Source: Archangium sp. (lineage in GTDB: Bacteria; Myxococcota; Myxococcia; Myxococcales; Myxococcaceae). Taken from it: a stretch of 64,000 bases of DNA. Position 1 is the stretch's first letter. Every line of letters begins with the position of its first letter. A program made the position numbers and the translations under genes. The notes below the pieces were generated by a model that made no database searches, was not told the DNA's origin, and saw nothing but the letters and a program-made list of their open reading frames with translations. Shown here piece after piece: positions 16,929 through 25,234 of the stretch. The stretch spans positions 62,001 through 126,000 of the forward strand of contig JAUXRX010000009.1 of the NCBI GenBank assembly GCA_030681645.1. Reading direction: 5' to 3'.

Positions 16929-17387
16929 TCAGGTGAAGCTCGACTTCACCTCGGGCTTCATCAGCACCACCAGCGCGAAGATCCCCGCCGGCATCGAGAG
17001 GACGCAGCAGCAGCCGTTGAAGCAGCACGGAATGGTGGCGAGGATCGCCGCCGCCATCGACATGGAATAGCTCTGGGCGTTCTTCATCTTCGTCGCCGCG
17101 AAGATGATGAAGCCGTTGGCCGCGATGATCACCACCGGCCACACCGCGTTGGCGACGCTGCCACCGGCCTTCCCCTGGGCCATCGCTTCGCGCATCTTCT
17201 GCTTCGTCGCTTCGTCGGGGAGGAGGTTGATGATCCAGCTCCCGTCGCTGCCGAGGCTCAGCAGTGACATCAGGCCGTAGAGGATCGCGAACGCCGCCGT
17301 GACGATCAGGAGGATCGCGGCGAGGTTGAGTTGGTCGTTGCGCGGCTGAGCAGGGGGCGCCCCGAAGGGCTGGCCAGTGGGGTTCAT
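16929..17387 (-). CDS. small membrane protein, four predicted spans
   Basis: A 152-residue protein with a Pro-rich cytosolic N-terminus (MNPTGQPFGAPPAQPRND) and hydrophobic spans at about residues 22-45, 82-98, 110-124 and 130-146. The third and fourth enclose an unusual Cys cluster, IPCCFNGCCCVLS. Such Cys patches may be palmitoylation-like, metal-binding or simply compact helices; I do not recognise the family. Its stop abuts the stop of the convergent MBL gene. Confidence 0.75.
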   Translation of the reverse strand: MNPTGQPFGAPPAQPRNDQLNLAAILLIVTAAFAILYGLMSLLSLGSDGSWIINLLPDEATKQKMREAMAQGKAGGSVANAVWPVVIIAANGFIIFAATKMKNAQSYSMSMAAAILATIPCCFNGCCCVLSMPAGIFALVVLMKPEVKSSFT

Positions 17388-17482
17388 GGACGCGCACCAC
17401 AGCGCGAGCGAGCGGCCGGTTCAAGAAAGTAACTGAGGAGTTCTCCCGGTCCCGCACTGGACGTGGGCTCGAACCCCCGACC

Positions 17483-19420
17483 ATGCTGATCCCCATGATC
17501 CGCACCTCTTCGGGCGCCCGGGGCCTCACGCTCCTCTCCGTGGCCTGCCTCGCGTTCGCTGCCTGCTTCTCACCCGTCGACGAGGTCGATGACGCCGGCT
17601 CCGGTGGTGGCAGCGGCGGAGGCGGCGGGACCAACATCGGTGGTGGCTCAGGCGGCGGTGGCGGTGCCTCGGGCGGTGGTTCAGGCGGCGGCTCCGGTGG
17701 TACGGGCGGCGGCACGGGCGGCGGCTTCGGTGGCGGTACGGGCGGCGGCTTCGGTGGCGGTACGGGCGGCGGCTTCGGCGGCGGTACGGGCGGAGGCTTC
17801 GGCGGCGGTACGGGCGGCGGCTTCGGCGGCGGCACCGGCGGCGGCTTCGGCGGCGGCACCGGCGGCGGCTTCGGCGGTGGTGCAGGTGGCGGCGCGGGCG
17901 GTGGTGGCGCGTTCTGCGACGGCTGCCGCCTGCCCTCGGGAACCTGCGTGCCGCTGAGCTCGACCAGCGTGGTCAACTGCGGAAGCTTCGGCTCGCAGTG
18001 TGTCGCGTGCGCGGTCGGGCAGGTTTGCAGCGGCGGCCTCTGCATGTCGCCCACCACCAAGCGCGTCGGCGATTCCTGCTTCAACGACTTCGAGTGCCAG
18101 CAGACCCTGGGCCGCGCGGCCATCTGCAAGCAGACCACGACCAGCGGCAACGCGAGCTACCTGGGGGGCTACTGCACGCTGCGTTGCACCAGCACCGCCG
18201 CGCAGTGCCCGACCGGCTCCACCTGCATCAGCGTGGTCGCGCAGTACGGCGAGTCAGACAGCCTGTGCTGGGACAACTGCAGCGCGGGTGATCAGTGCCG
18301 CAACCCCGGCTACGCCTGCTACGGCATCGGTAGCCTCAACGCGTGTTGGATCAGCCCGCTCCCGCCCATCGGTGGCGGCGCGGGTGGTGGCGGCGGCGGC
18401 CCCATCGGCGGAGGCACCGGCGGCGGCTTCGGCGGCGGCACCGGTGGCGGCTTCGGTGGCGGCACCGGCGGCGGCTTCGGCGGCGGCGCCGGCGGTGGTC
18501 CGGTCGGCGGCGGCTTTGGGGGCGGCGTGGGCGGCGGCGGTGGCTTCTGCGACGGGTGCTTCTTCGGCGGCTTCTGCATCCCCCGCGCGAACTCGAACAA
18601 CAACACCTTCTGCGGCCAGGGCGGGGTCACCTGCGCTTCCTGCGGGACTGGCCAGACGTGCTGGAACTACACCTGCATCAACGCGTTCGATGGTGGCTTC
18701 GGCGGCGGCACGGGTGGTGGCTTCGGTGGTGGCTTCGGTGGTGGCACCGGTGGTGGCTTCCCGATCGGTGGTGGCGGTGGGTTCTTCGACGGCGGCTTCG
18801 GCGGCGGCTTCGGCGGCGGCACCGGCGGCGGCTTCGGCGGTGGCTTCGGCGGCGGCGGTGGGAGCATCGGGTGCTCTTCCGCCACCTGCGCGGGCTGCTG
18901 CACCGGAGGCATCTGCGTGCCCCCTCAATCGCAGAGCAATCTCGCCTGTGGCCTCGGCGGCGGACAGTGCGCGACCTGCATCAGCGGGCTGGCGTGCTCG
19001 TTCGGCCAGTGCGTGCGGCCCGACGCCGGCGTCTCGCAGGTCGGCAACGCCTGCACCGCCGACTTCCAGTGCCACCCGCCCACCAACGGTTTCTGCATCG
19101 CCGAGACGGTGTTCGGTCAGCCCACCGGCTGGCCCGGCGGCGCGTGTTCTGCCAGCTGCAACGGCATCGCCTGCCCGGCCGGCTCGTCGTGTCTCGACGT
19201 CGGAGGCGGGAGCACCGGCAGCAACCCCATCTGCTTCAAGAGCTGTCCCGCCCCGCGCCTCGGCCAGTCGAACTGCCGCACCGGCTACGTGTGCGAGGTG
19301 AACGTGCAGACCACGGGCGCGGGCATCTGCATTCCGCGCTGCAACACCGTCGGCTTCAGCTGCTGGCAGGGCACCGCGTGCGACGTGGCCAGCGGGTACT
19401 GCGTCGGCGGAGGCCCGTGA
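17483..19420 (+). CDS. Gly-rich, Cys-rich surface lipoprotein
   Basis: A 645-residue predicted lipoprotein. The signal ends LTLLSVACLAFAAC, with Met1 (17483) or Met5 (17495) as start. Three similar Cys-rich modules of about 45 residues follow, each opening like CDGCRLPSGTCVP or CAGCCTGGICVPP and containing a CxxC-rich core. Long Gly tracts with period-8 GGGTGGGF units separate them. Two other Cys-rich blocks (DSCFNDFECQQTLG; NACTADFQCHPP) resemble the Dickkopf/EB-like domains common on myxobacterial surface proteins. It is probably displayed outside the cell and may act in adhesion or prey contact, but that role is inferred. Confidence 0.85.
   Translation: MLIPMIRTSSGARGLTLLSVACLAFAACFSPVDEVDDAGSGGGSGGGGGTNIGGGSGGGGGASGGGSGGGSGGTGGGTGGGFGGGTGGGFGGGTGGGFGGGTGGGFGGGTGGGFGGGTGGGFGGGTGGGFGGGAGGGAGGGGAFCDGCRLPSGTCVPLSSTSVVNCGSFGSQCVACAVGQVCSGGLCMSPTTKRVGDSCFNDFECQQTLGRAAICKQTTTSGNASYLGGYCTLRCTSTAAQCPTGSTCISVVAQYGESDSLCWDNCSAGDQCRNPGYACYGIGSLNACWISPLPPIGGGAGGGGGGPIGGGTGGGFGGGTGGGFGGGTGGGFGGGAGGGPVGGGFGGGVGGGGGFCDGCFFGGFCIPRANSNNNTFCGQGGVTCASCGTGQTCWNYTCINAFDGGFGGGTGGGFGGGFGGGTGGGFPIGGGGGFFDGGFGGGFGGGTGGGFGGGFGGGGGSIGCSSATCAGCCTGGICVPPQSQSNLACGLGGGQCATCISGLACSFGQCVRPDAGVSQVGNACTADFQCHPPTNGFCIAETVFGQPTGWPGGACSASCNGIACPAGSSCLDVGGGSTGSNPICFKSCPAPRLGQSNCRTGYVCEVNVQTTGAGICIPRCNTVGFSCWQGTACDVASGYCVGGGP
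17714..17881 (+). repeat. 24-bp in-frame minisatellite, seven units
   Basis: Seven consecutive 24-nt units encode TGGGFGGG. The third position of the Gly codons varies between units. A second block of three units lies near 18416-18490 in the same gene. The unit number is likely to vary between strains by slippage. Confidence 0.85.
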
Positions 19421-19582
19421 GCTGACGCGGCGCTTGCAACCTGGCGCCCGCCGGAAAGCGTCTCGCCCCCAGGTGTTGAGTGAGGAGGACTCGGCGTTGC
19501 TGCGCGGCAAGGGAATCGGAACGTCGGGAAGGCCCGTGCTCGCCCTCGTGAACGAAGCCACCCGGCAGCTCCCAGGGGGCTC

Positions 19583-20758
19583 ATGAGCGAGCGGCGCGCC
19601 CGGCTCCCTGCGACGGTCATCGCGCTGGGCGTCACCAGCTTCTTCACCGACGTCGCCAGCGAGGCGGTGTTCCCGCTGCTGCCCGGCTTCCTCGCCCTCC
19701 TCGGGGCGGGGCCCACCTTCCTCGGCCTGCTCGAGGGCGTGGCCGACGCGGTCTCGGCCGGGCTCAAGTACCAGTCGGGGCGCTGGGCCGATCGCGGGGC
19801 GAAGAAGGGCTTCGTGCTCGCGGGCTACGGCATCGCCACCCTGGTGCGGCCCCTGCTCGCGCTCGCGACCTTGCCGTGGCACGTGTTCGCCATTCGCGTC
19901 ACCGATCGCGTGGGCAAGGGCATCCGCTCGGCGCCACGCGACGCCCTCATCGCAGGCGCGGTGCCGTCGGCCGAGAGCGGCCGCGCCTTCGGGTTTCACC
20001 AGGCGATGGATCACGCCGGCGCGGTGGTGGGCCCGCTGCTCGCCACCGGGCTGCTGCTGCTGGGGGTCGAGGTGCGCACGGTGTTCGCGCTCACGCTCAT
20101 TCCCGGGTTGCTCGCGGTCGCCTCGGTCTTCGTGGTGAAGGAACCGGAGACGGTGGTCCCCTCGGCCGAGGAGCGCGCGCGCAACGACGCCACGCCGCTA
20201 CCGCCGAAGCTGCGCTCGCTCTTCGTGATCATCGGCTTCTTCGCGCTGGGGAACTCGTCCGACGCGTTCCTGCTGCTGCGCGCGGCCGAGCTGGGCGTGT
20301 CCACGCCGCTGCTGCCGATGGCGTGGCTCCTGCTCAACCTCTCGAAGATGTTCTGGGCCTCGCGCGGAGGTGACTGGAGCGACCGGCAAACTCGCGGAGC
20401 GGGCACGGCGCGCCATCGCCTCATCCTCGCGGGGTGGGCGGTGTACGCGGTGAGCTACGGGCTCTTCGCGGTGGCGACGCAGGCGTGGCAGGCGTGGGCG
20501 CTGCTCGGGTTCTACGGCGCGTTCGCCGGGCTGACCGAGCCGGTGGAGAAGGCGCTGGTGAAGGACCTCACCCCGAAGGAACAGCACGGCCGCGCGTTCG
20601 GCGTGTACCACGGGGTGCTGGGGGCGACGGCGATCCCCTCGGGGTTGCTCACCGGGTTCCTCTGGCAGCAGTTCGGGCCGGCCACCGCGCTGGGCGTGGG
20701 GGCCGCCGTCGCGGCGATCTCCGCGGTGTGGCTGGTGCGCTGGTCAGGGCGCGGGTGA
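19583..20758 (+). CDS. MFS transporter
   Basis: A 391-residue major facilitator superfamily permease with about 12 hydrophobic spans. The signature between TM2 and TM3 is seen as KYQSGRWADRGAKKGFVLAGY, and RVTDRVGKGIRSAPRDALIA matches the MFS group whose members carry a GKGIRxxPRDALIA loop. The second half repeats the pattern, with LTPKEQHGRAFGVYHGVLG. The ATG is preceded by AGGGGG at 19574-19579. The substrate is unknown. The 162 bp upstream hold no gene I can see. Confidence 0.88.
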   Translation: MSERRARLPATVIALGVTSFFTDVASEAVFPLLPGFLALLGAGPTFLGLLEGVADAVSAGLKYQSGRWADRGAKKGFVLAGYGIATLVRPLLALATLPWHVFAIRVTDRVGKGIRSAPRDALIAGAVPSAESGRAFGFHQAMDHAGAVVGPLLATGLLLLGVEVRTVFALTLIPGLLAVASVFVVKEPETVVPSAEERARNDATPLPPKLRSLFVIIGFFALGNSSDAFLLLRAAELGVSTPLLPMAWLLLNLSKMFWASRGGDWSDRQTRGAGTARHRLILAGWAVYAVSYGLFAVATQAWQAWALLGFYGAFAGLTEPVEKALVKDLTPKEQHGRAFGVYHGVLGATAIPSGLLTGFLWQQFGPATALGVGAAVAAISAVWLVRWSGRG

Positions 20759-20760
20759 GG

Positions 20761-21384
20761 CTACTCGTCGCAGGTGCCCGCGTCCGACGGGTTCGGGGAC
20801 GCGTCACAGGTCACGAAGCCCTCGCCGCCGTCGGGACGGACGCACGGGCCCATGTCGCGCAGAGACGTCGGCGCGCCACCTGAGACCACGACGCAGCTGT
20901 GGCGGACCGGTGACTTGTTGTGCACCAGCACCCCGCCCGCGACGAAGTCGTGGAGTTCGTGTTCCACGGTGAGGTCGGTCACCTCCGCGAGGCCCGCAGA
21001 CACCTCGCGCGTGTGCACCGTCACCACGCGCGGAGGCGCGCCGTCATCGGTCACCAGCAGCAGGTCGGAGCGCGTGCCCAGCACCCAGTCGCCCGCAGGT
21101 GACCAGCTCTTCGCCGTCGGATCGTAGAGGGGGTGATCGGTGGTGCAGGTGAGCGAGAAGCCCTCACCCGTCAGGCGCATCACCTCCCGCGTGGCGCGCG
21201 CGATGGCGACGACGTGCGAGGCGAACCGCTCTCCCGTCGCGGGGTCGACGCTCCACACCGTGTCCTGCTCGATCAGGTCTTCGACGGGGCGCCTGCCCCG
21301 GGGCGTCGAGACGAGCGTGCCGCGCGCGATGCAGCAGGCGGCGAGGGACAGCGAACCGAGCAGCGCGACGAGTGGCGTCTTCAT
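20761..21384 (-). CDS. lipoprotein with a Hint (hedgehog/intein) domain
   Basis: A 207-residue protein. The lipoprotein signal MKTPLVALLGSLSLAAC puts the lipidated Cys at residue 17. The next residue, Cys18, is the first residue of a Hint domain (CIARGTLVSTPRGRRPVEDL). The block-B Thr-x-x-His is TTDHPLYDP, and the domain ends near residue 165 in GVLVHNKSP (the terminal His-Asn). A 40-residue Cys-containing tail follows. Hint domains perform N-S acyl shifts and autocleavage. Here the lipid anchor and the shift nucleophile are adjacent residues, so autoprocessing would in principle release the anchor. The start at 21384 is chosen for the signal peptide. Confidence 0.85.
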   Translation of the reverse strand: MKTPLVALLGSLSLAACCIARGTLVSTPRGRRPVEDLIEQDTVWSVDPATGERFASHVVAIARATREVMRLTGEGFSLTCTTDHPLYDPTAKSWSPAGDWVLGTRSDLLLVTDDGAPPRVVTVHTREVSAGLAEVTDLTVEHELHDFVAGGVLVHNKSPVRHSCVVVSGGAPTSLRDMGPCVRPDGGEGFVTCDASPNPSDAGTCDE

Positions 21385-21400
21385 GGTGCGTACTGTGACG

Positions 21401-22297
21401 TCAGCGCTGGCTCCACAGCAACGGCAGATCGACCCGCAGCCCCAGGACCGCGAACCCGAAGTTGCCCCAGTTGTAGATGTCGCGGGAGGGCACGTTTGCG
21501 CCGCCACCGACCAGCCTGACCCGAAGCAGAAAGTCGAGACCGGGGACGATCGGAATGCCCAGCGTGAGCGCGACGTCGTGAATGCCCGCGGCCAGGCCGA
21601 GCCCGAAGGTGTTGAAGAAGTCGACGTCGGCCTGCGCGTAGAGGATTCCGGCGTCGAACCGCGCGCGCAGCTTGATCGCGCCGACGAGCCCGATGTCCCG
21701 CTCCACGGCGAAGACGGCGGGCGAGGCGTCGACGGTGCGGAACTCGACCGAGGCGTTCCGCACCTGCAGTGACGCACCCACGCCCAGGGTGAAGCGCGAC
21801 ACCTGCACGAGGCTGAAGAGGTAGCTGAGCCGGTAGCCGTCGAAGAGGTAGCGGTGATCGACCACGGTTCGATCGGCGAAGGTCGTGGTCTGGAACGTCA
21901 GGTCGCGCGTCAGTGTGGCGCGCGTGGTGAGGTCGAGCGGCGCCCAGGTCGCGATGAGGGTGTGGCGCCCGATGCGCGCTTCGATCGCCAGGCGGAGCGC
22001 GACAGCGAGGTTGCGCTGCTGGCCGATCTCTGCCGCGGTGTAGGCCGAGCCGTTCGCCCCGTAGCGGCCGTCGTTCTGGAACAGGTACGCAGCACCCACC
22101 TCGAAGTCGACGAGGAAGGAGTCGAACAGGGGCGACGGCGCGAGCGGGGCCGTCACCGGGGCCGCGGCTACCGGCGTGGTGGGTGGTGCGGTGCCCGCCG
22201 CGGGAGCCTGGGGCTCAGGCGCGGGCGCGGGCGTGGTCTGGGGCGCCACTTCCGCCTGCCCGAGAGCCACGAGCGCGATGACGAGCAGTGAGTTCAT
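21401..22297 (-). CDS. outer-membrane beta-barrel-like protein
   Basis: A 298-residue protein. A signal peptide (MNSLLVIALVALGQA) and a Pro/Ala-rich linker to residue 55 precede a chain of alternating amphipathic strands (FLVDFEVGAAYLFQ, LAVALRLAIEARIGRHTLIATW, FTLGVGASLQVRN). It ends in an aromatic/hydrophobic strand (FGFAVLGLRVDLPLLWSQR), typical of outer-membrane barrels. No family name is evident. The Hint lipoprotein gene starts 16 bp beyond its stop on the same strand, so they may be co-expressed. Confidence 0.78.
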   Translation of the reverse strand: MNSLLVIALVALGQAEVAPQTTPAPAPEPQAPAAGTAPPTTPVAAAPVTAPLAPSPLFDSFLVDFEVGAAYLFQNDGRYGANGSAYTAAEIGQQRNLAVALRLAIEARIGRHTLIATWAPLDLTTRATLTRDLTFQTTTFADRTVVDHRYLFDGYRLSYLFSLVQVSRFTLGVGASLQVRNASVEFRTVDASPAVFAVERDIGLVGAIKLRARFDAGILYAQADVDFFNTFGLGLAAGIHDVALTLGIPIVPGLDFLLRVRLVGGGANVPSRDIYNWGNFGFAVLGLRVDLPLLWSQR

Positions 22298-22348
22298 GCA
22301 CTGCTGGTAGCGCCATCCCCAGCCCCGCGCTATCGCAAGTGGCTGCCT

Positions 22349-23416
22349 CTAGCCGTCGAGGTTGCCTGAACCCGCGGCGTCGTAGAGCTGCTTCACCGGG
22401 CCGAACAACACACCGAGCATGCCCGAGACGATCTTCACCAGCAGCACGCCCGCCACCAACGCGGTCACGAGGAGAATCAGCAGGCGGGTGGCGCGCAGCG
22501 AGGACTCCTGCAGCTCGCGGCTCATTCGCTCGAGCGTCTCGTCGAGTGTGCCCGTGGTCTCGGCCACCGCGAGGGTCCCCAGCGACGAACGATCGAGCAG
22601 GTCGAGCGCGCCCACCGCCTCGGTCAAGGTGGAGCCACCCCGCAGCTTCGCCTCGACGCGCGGCAGCTCGCCCTGCAGCGACGGGCTCGAGGTCGCCTTC
22701 ACTGCCAGCCGCAGCGAACGCACCGCCTCCATGCCCGAGGCCGTGGCGAGGCCCAGGCCCAGGACAAAGCGCGAGGCCGCGAGCTGGCGCATCGGCGCGC
22801 TCACCAGCGGGAGCCTCCACTTGAGCCGGTCCCACGCCACTTCCTTGCCGATGGCCGCGATGAAGAACGGCGCGACCAGCACCACCGTGAGCAGCAGCGC
22901 CGCGGTGCCCAGCGAGCTGAACAGGCCGCTGAGGTAGAGCGCGCCCACCGACGACGCCGTCTTCACCTGCTGCGCCACGCCCAGCAGCGGGCCCACGAAG
23001 ACGAAGCCCGCGCCCAGGTACATCGGCCAGAGCGCGCCGAGCACCGCCTGCCAGCGCTGCGCCTGCACCTTCTCGAGGTGCGAGACCACCGAGGCGCAGA
23101 TGGGCTCGAGCCGGCCGGCTTCTTCGGCGAAGGCGATCAGCTCGACGTTGGCGTCGTCGAAGAGCGAGCCGTGCTTGCGCATCGCGTCGCCCAGGGTGTC
23201 GCCGCCCCGCACGTCACGGGCCACCGCGGCGAGCCCCTTCGCCATCGTAGCGTCGGGCGCGTACTGCGTGAGCTGGGTGAAGGCGGTGGGCAACGCGATG
23301 CCCGCGCGGATCAACGCATGGAGCTGGGCGTAGAAGGTGATCAACCTCCGGTGCCGGAAGAAGGCCACCACCGGGTGCCTGAGCCACGCCCGCCCCAGCC
23401 GCTCCTCGAGGCTCAA
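22349..23416 (-). CDS. type II secretion GspF/PilC-like inner-membrane protein
   Basis: A 355-residue protein with two tandem T2SSF units. The first has FYAQLHALIRAGIALPTAF and GDTLGDAMRKHGSLFDDANVELIAFAEEAGRLE; the second has FVLGLGLATASGMEAVRSL and GSTLTEAVGALDLLDRSSLGTLAVAETTGTLDE. Three transmembrane spans follow the usual GspF plan (near 145, 175 and 320). GspF/PilC forms the platform for the assembly ATPase. No secretion ATPase or pseudopilin gene lies nearby, so it is an orphan copy. The start is a TTG at 23416. Confidence 0.87.
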   Translation of the reverse strand: MSLEERLGRAWLRHPVVAFFRHRRLITFYAQLHALIRAGIALPTAFTQLTQYAPDATMAKGLAAVARDVRGGDTLGDAMRKHGSLFDDANVELIAFAEEAGRLEPICASVVSHLEKVQAQRWQAVLGALWPMYLGAGFVFVGPLLGVAQQVKTASSVGALYLSGLFSSLGTAALLLTVVLVAPFFIAAIGKEVAWDRLKWRLPLVSAPMRQLAASRFVLGLGLATASGMEAVRSLRLAVKATSSPSLQGELPRVEAKLRGGSTLTEAVGALDLLDRSSLGTLAVAETTGTLDETLERMSRELQESSLRATRLLILLVTALVAGVLLVKIVSGMLGVLFGPVKQLYDAAGSGNLDG

Positions 23417-23493
23417 CGGGTGGCCCCGGGCGGCATCAGCAGGAAGGCGACCAGTCGCTCGTTCACGCCCCGATTGCCTCAGGTCTGCGCCAC

Positions 23494-23694
23494 GCGCGCA
23501 ATGGGAAGTTGGTAGAGCGCGACGGCGCGAAGGGGTCGTGGACGGCGGACCACAAGGTCTTCGGTCGCCCGCTGCACCACGAGGCGGTGAGCGACCTCCA
23601 GGTGAAGGACGGGCAGATCGTCCAGCAGCGCGACAGCTGGTCGTGGTCGAAGTGGGCCCGGCAGGCGCTGCGGTTCTTCATGCAGCGGGCTTGA
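23494..23694 (+). pseudogene. C-terminal remnant of a SnoaL/NTF2-like protein
   Basis: A frame of about 65 codons ending at 23694 reads ...KGSWTADHKVFGRPLHHEAV then SDLQVKDGQIVQQRDSWSWSKWARQALR. The order W.AD...FGRP.H, then a strand with DG.IV..RDS, then WARQALR matches the C-terminal half of SnoaL-like NTF2-fold proteins. The N-terminal half is missing: upstream sequence keeps the frame open but shows no start or similarity and runs into the 5' end of the opposite-strand GspF gene. I read it as a decayed fragment. Confidence 0.5.
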
Positions 23695-23716
23695 AGGCAG
23701 GGAGTATCGTTGGGGC

Positions 23717-24772
23717 ATGAGCATCAGGAAGCTGCCCCCCGCGCCACCGTCCGTCGAAGATGCCGGTGGCGCACCCCGCTTCGGAACGTTCCAGGGCGCA
23801 CTCGACGTCGTCGATCTCTCGCGGCTGCGCGGCAGCTACCAGCCCAACCGCCTCGACCGGCTGCGCATGCACAAGAAGTGGCTCTACGGCTTCATCGCCA
23901 CCCGCGAGGTGGCGGCGCTCTTCGCGGTGGTCGACCTCGGCTACACCAGCAACGCCTTCGCGCTCGCCCTCGACTACTCGTCGGGGCGGGTGCTGGCCGA
24001 CGTGGGGGTGCTCGGCCTGCCGCCTCCGATGGTGAAGGTGAACGACCACCCGGGCGCGGGGCTCGACGTCTCGTTCCGCCGGCCCGACGCGCGGCTCAAG
24101 GCGTGGCGCACCTTCGGCGACGAGCGCTTCCACGGCCACGTGCGGCTGGGGCTGGCGGCGCCGTTCATGAAGCCGAAGCTCGAGCTCTCGTGGGACCTGC
24201 TCGCCGCCGGCGCGGCGCCCCCGCTCACGGTGATCGCCCCGGTCGACAAGGCGGTGGTGAACGTGACGCAGAAGTGGGCGGGGCTGCTCTCGTTCGGCTC
24301 GCTCGAGGCCGAGGGGCGGCGCTACTCGCTCGACGGCGGCGTGGGCGGGCTCGACTACACGCACGGCTACCTCGCGCGCGAGACGGCGTGGCGCTGGGCG
24401 TTCGTGTGCGGGCGGCTCGACGACGGCACCCCCATCGGCATCAACCTGGTCGAGGGCTTCAACGAGTCGCGCGACGACGTGAACGAGAACGCGCTCTGGC
24501 TGGGCTCCGAGCTCATTCCGCTGGGCCGCGCGCGCTTCTCGTGGAACCCGAGCGCCATCCTCGATCCGTGGCACGTGCGCACGGAGGACGGGGCCATCGA
24601 CCTGCACTTCAAGCCGTGGGCCGCGCACCAGGACATCCGCGATCTGAAGCTGGTGAAGAGCAGCTTCAAGCAGCCGGTGGGGTTGTGGTCCGGCGAGGTG
24701 AAGGTGGGCGATCACGTGTACGTGCTGAAGGACGCGCCGGGCGTGGCGGAGGACCAGTCAGTTCTCTGGTGA
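23717..24772 (+). CDS. DUF2804 family protein
   Basis: A 351-residue soluble protein. It fits the DUF2804 plan: an N-terminal NRLDRLRMHKKWLYGFIAT block, a central VDLGY strand, LDYTHGYLARETAWRWAFVCGR near residue 215, then GTPIGINLVEGFNES and TENAL-like VNENALWLG. DUF2804 proteins resemble lipocalin/tocopherol-cyclase-like barrels and have no established function. No signal peptide is seen. It begins 22 bp after the NTF2 remnant. The ATG is the only sensible start. Confidence 0.82.
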   Translation: MSIRKLPPAPPSVEDAGGAPRFGTFQGALDVVDLSRLRGSYQPNRLDRLRMHKKWLYGFIATREVAALFAVVDLGYTSNAFALALDYSSGRVLADVGVLGLPPPMVKVNDHPGAGLDVSFRRPDARLKAWRTFGDERFHGHVRLGLAAPFMKPKLELSWDLLAAGAAPPLTVIAPVDKAVVNVTQKWAGLLSFGSLEAEGRRYSLDGGVGGLDYTHGYLARETAWRWAFVCGRLDDGTPIGINLVEGFNESRDDVNENALWLGSELIPLGRARFSWNPSAILDPWHVRTEDGAIDLHFKPWAAHQDIRDLKLVKSSFKQPVGLWSGEVKVGDHVYVLKDAPGVAEDQSVLW

Positions 24773-24812
24773 GTGTTCGCGAGTCTTCGGTGAACGAGCC
24801 GTTCGTCAGTCC

Positions 24813-25031
24813 TCAATCGCGGTGACCGGCGTCGCCGCCTGAGGCAGGAAAGCCGGCCACCCACGCGTCCTTGCCGTCGGTGAAGGTGGCGCGGGGGCGC
24901 ACCTGCTCCTGCGCGATGAAGGTCACTTCGCCGTCGGTGGACTTGTCGGTCTTGCCGGGGTTGCGACGCATGTATTCGGTGAAGCCGATGCCGAGGGCGA
25001 GGCACACCAGGCCCGCGATGACGATGCGCAT
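24813..25031 (-). CDS. small membrane-anchored protein
   Basis: A 72-residue protein: MRIVIAGLVCLALGIGFTEY is an uncleaved or weak signal segment, followed by a polar tail (RRNPGKTDKSTDGEVTFIAQ) with aromatic residues (DAWVAGFPASGG). No family is recognised. The ATG at 25031 opens directly on the hydrophobic stretch. Convergent with the DUF2804 gene. Confidence 0.6.
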   Translation of the reverse strand: MRIVIAGLVCLALGIGFTEYMRRNPGKTDKSTDGEVTFIAQEQVRPRATFTDGKDAWVAGFPASGGDAGHRD

Positions 25032-25234
25032 GCGCGAGGGGCTACCACAGGTCTCAGAGGCCACCCGGTTCTGAGCACCTGGATGGCCACGCGCGCGCGC
25101 GTCATGGGTCCGCACTCCGGGTGCTCTCCGGCAGACGGTCTTCTGGCTGGGCACCGAGCCGACATCTGGGGTTGCCTACAGGGTCGCCGATCACCCGGGC
25201 GCGGCCGGCCGCGGCGCCGTTACGTGTTTCTGCG

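Noticed and set aside
17714-18900. Regular repeats that could be taken for a CRISPR array
   Set aside because: The repeats are in-frame Gly codons without unique spacers, and no cas gene is near.
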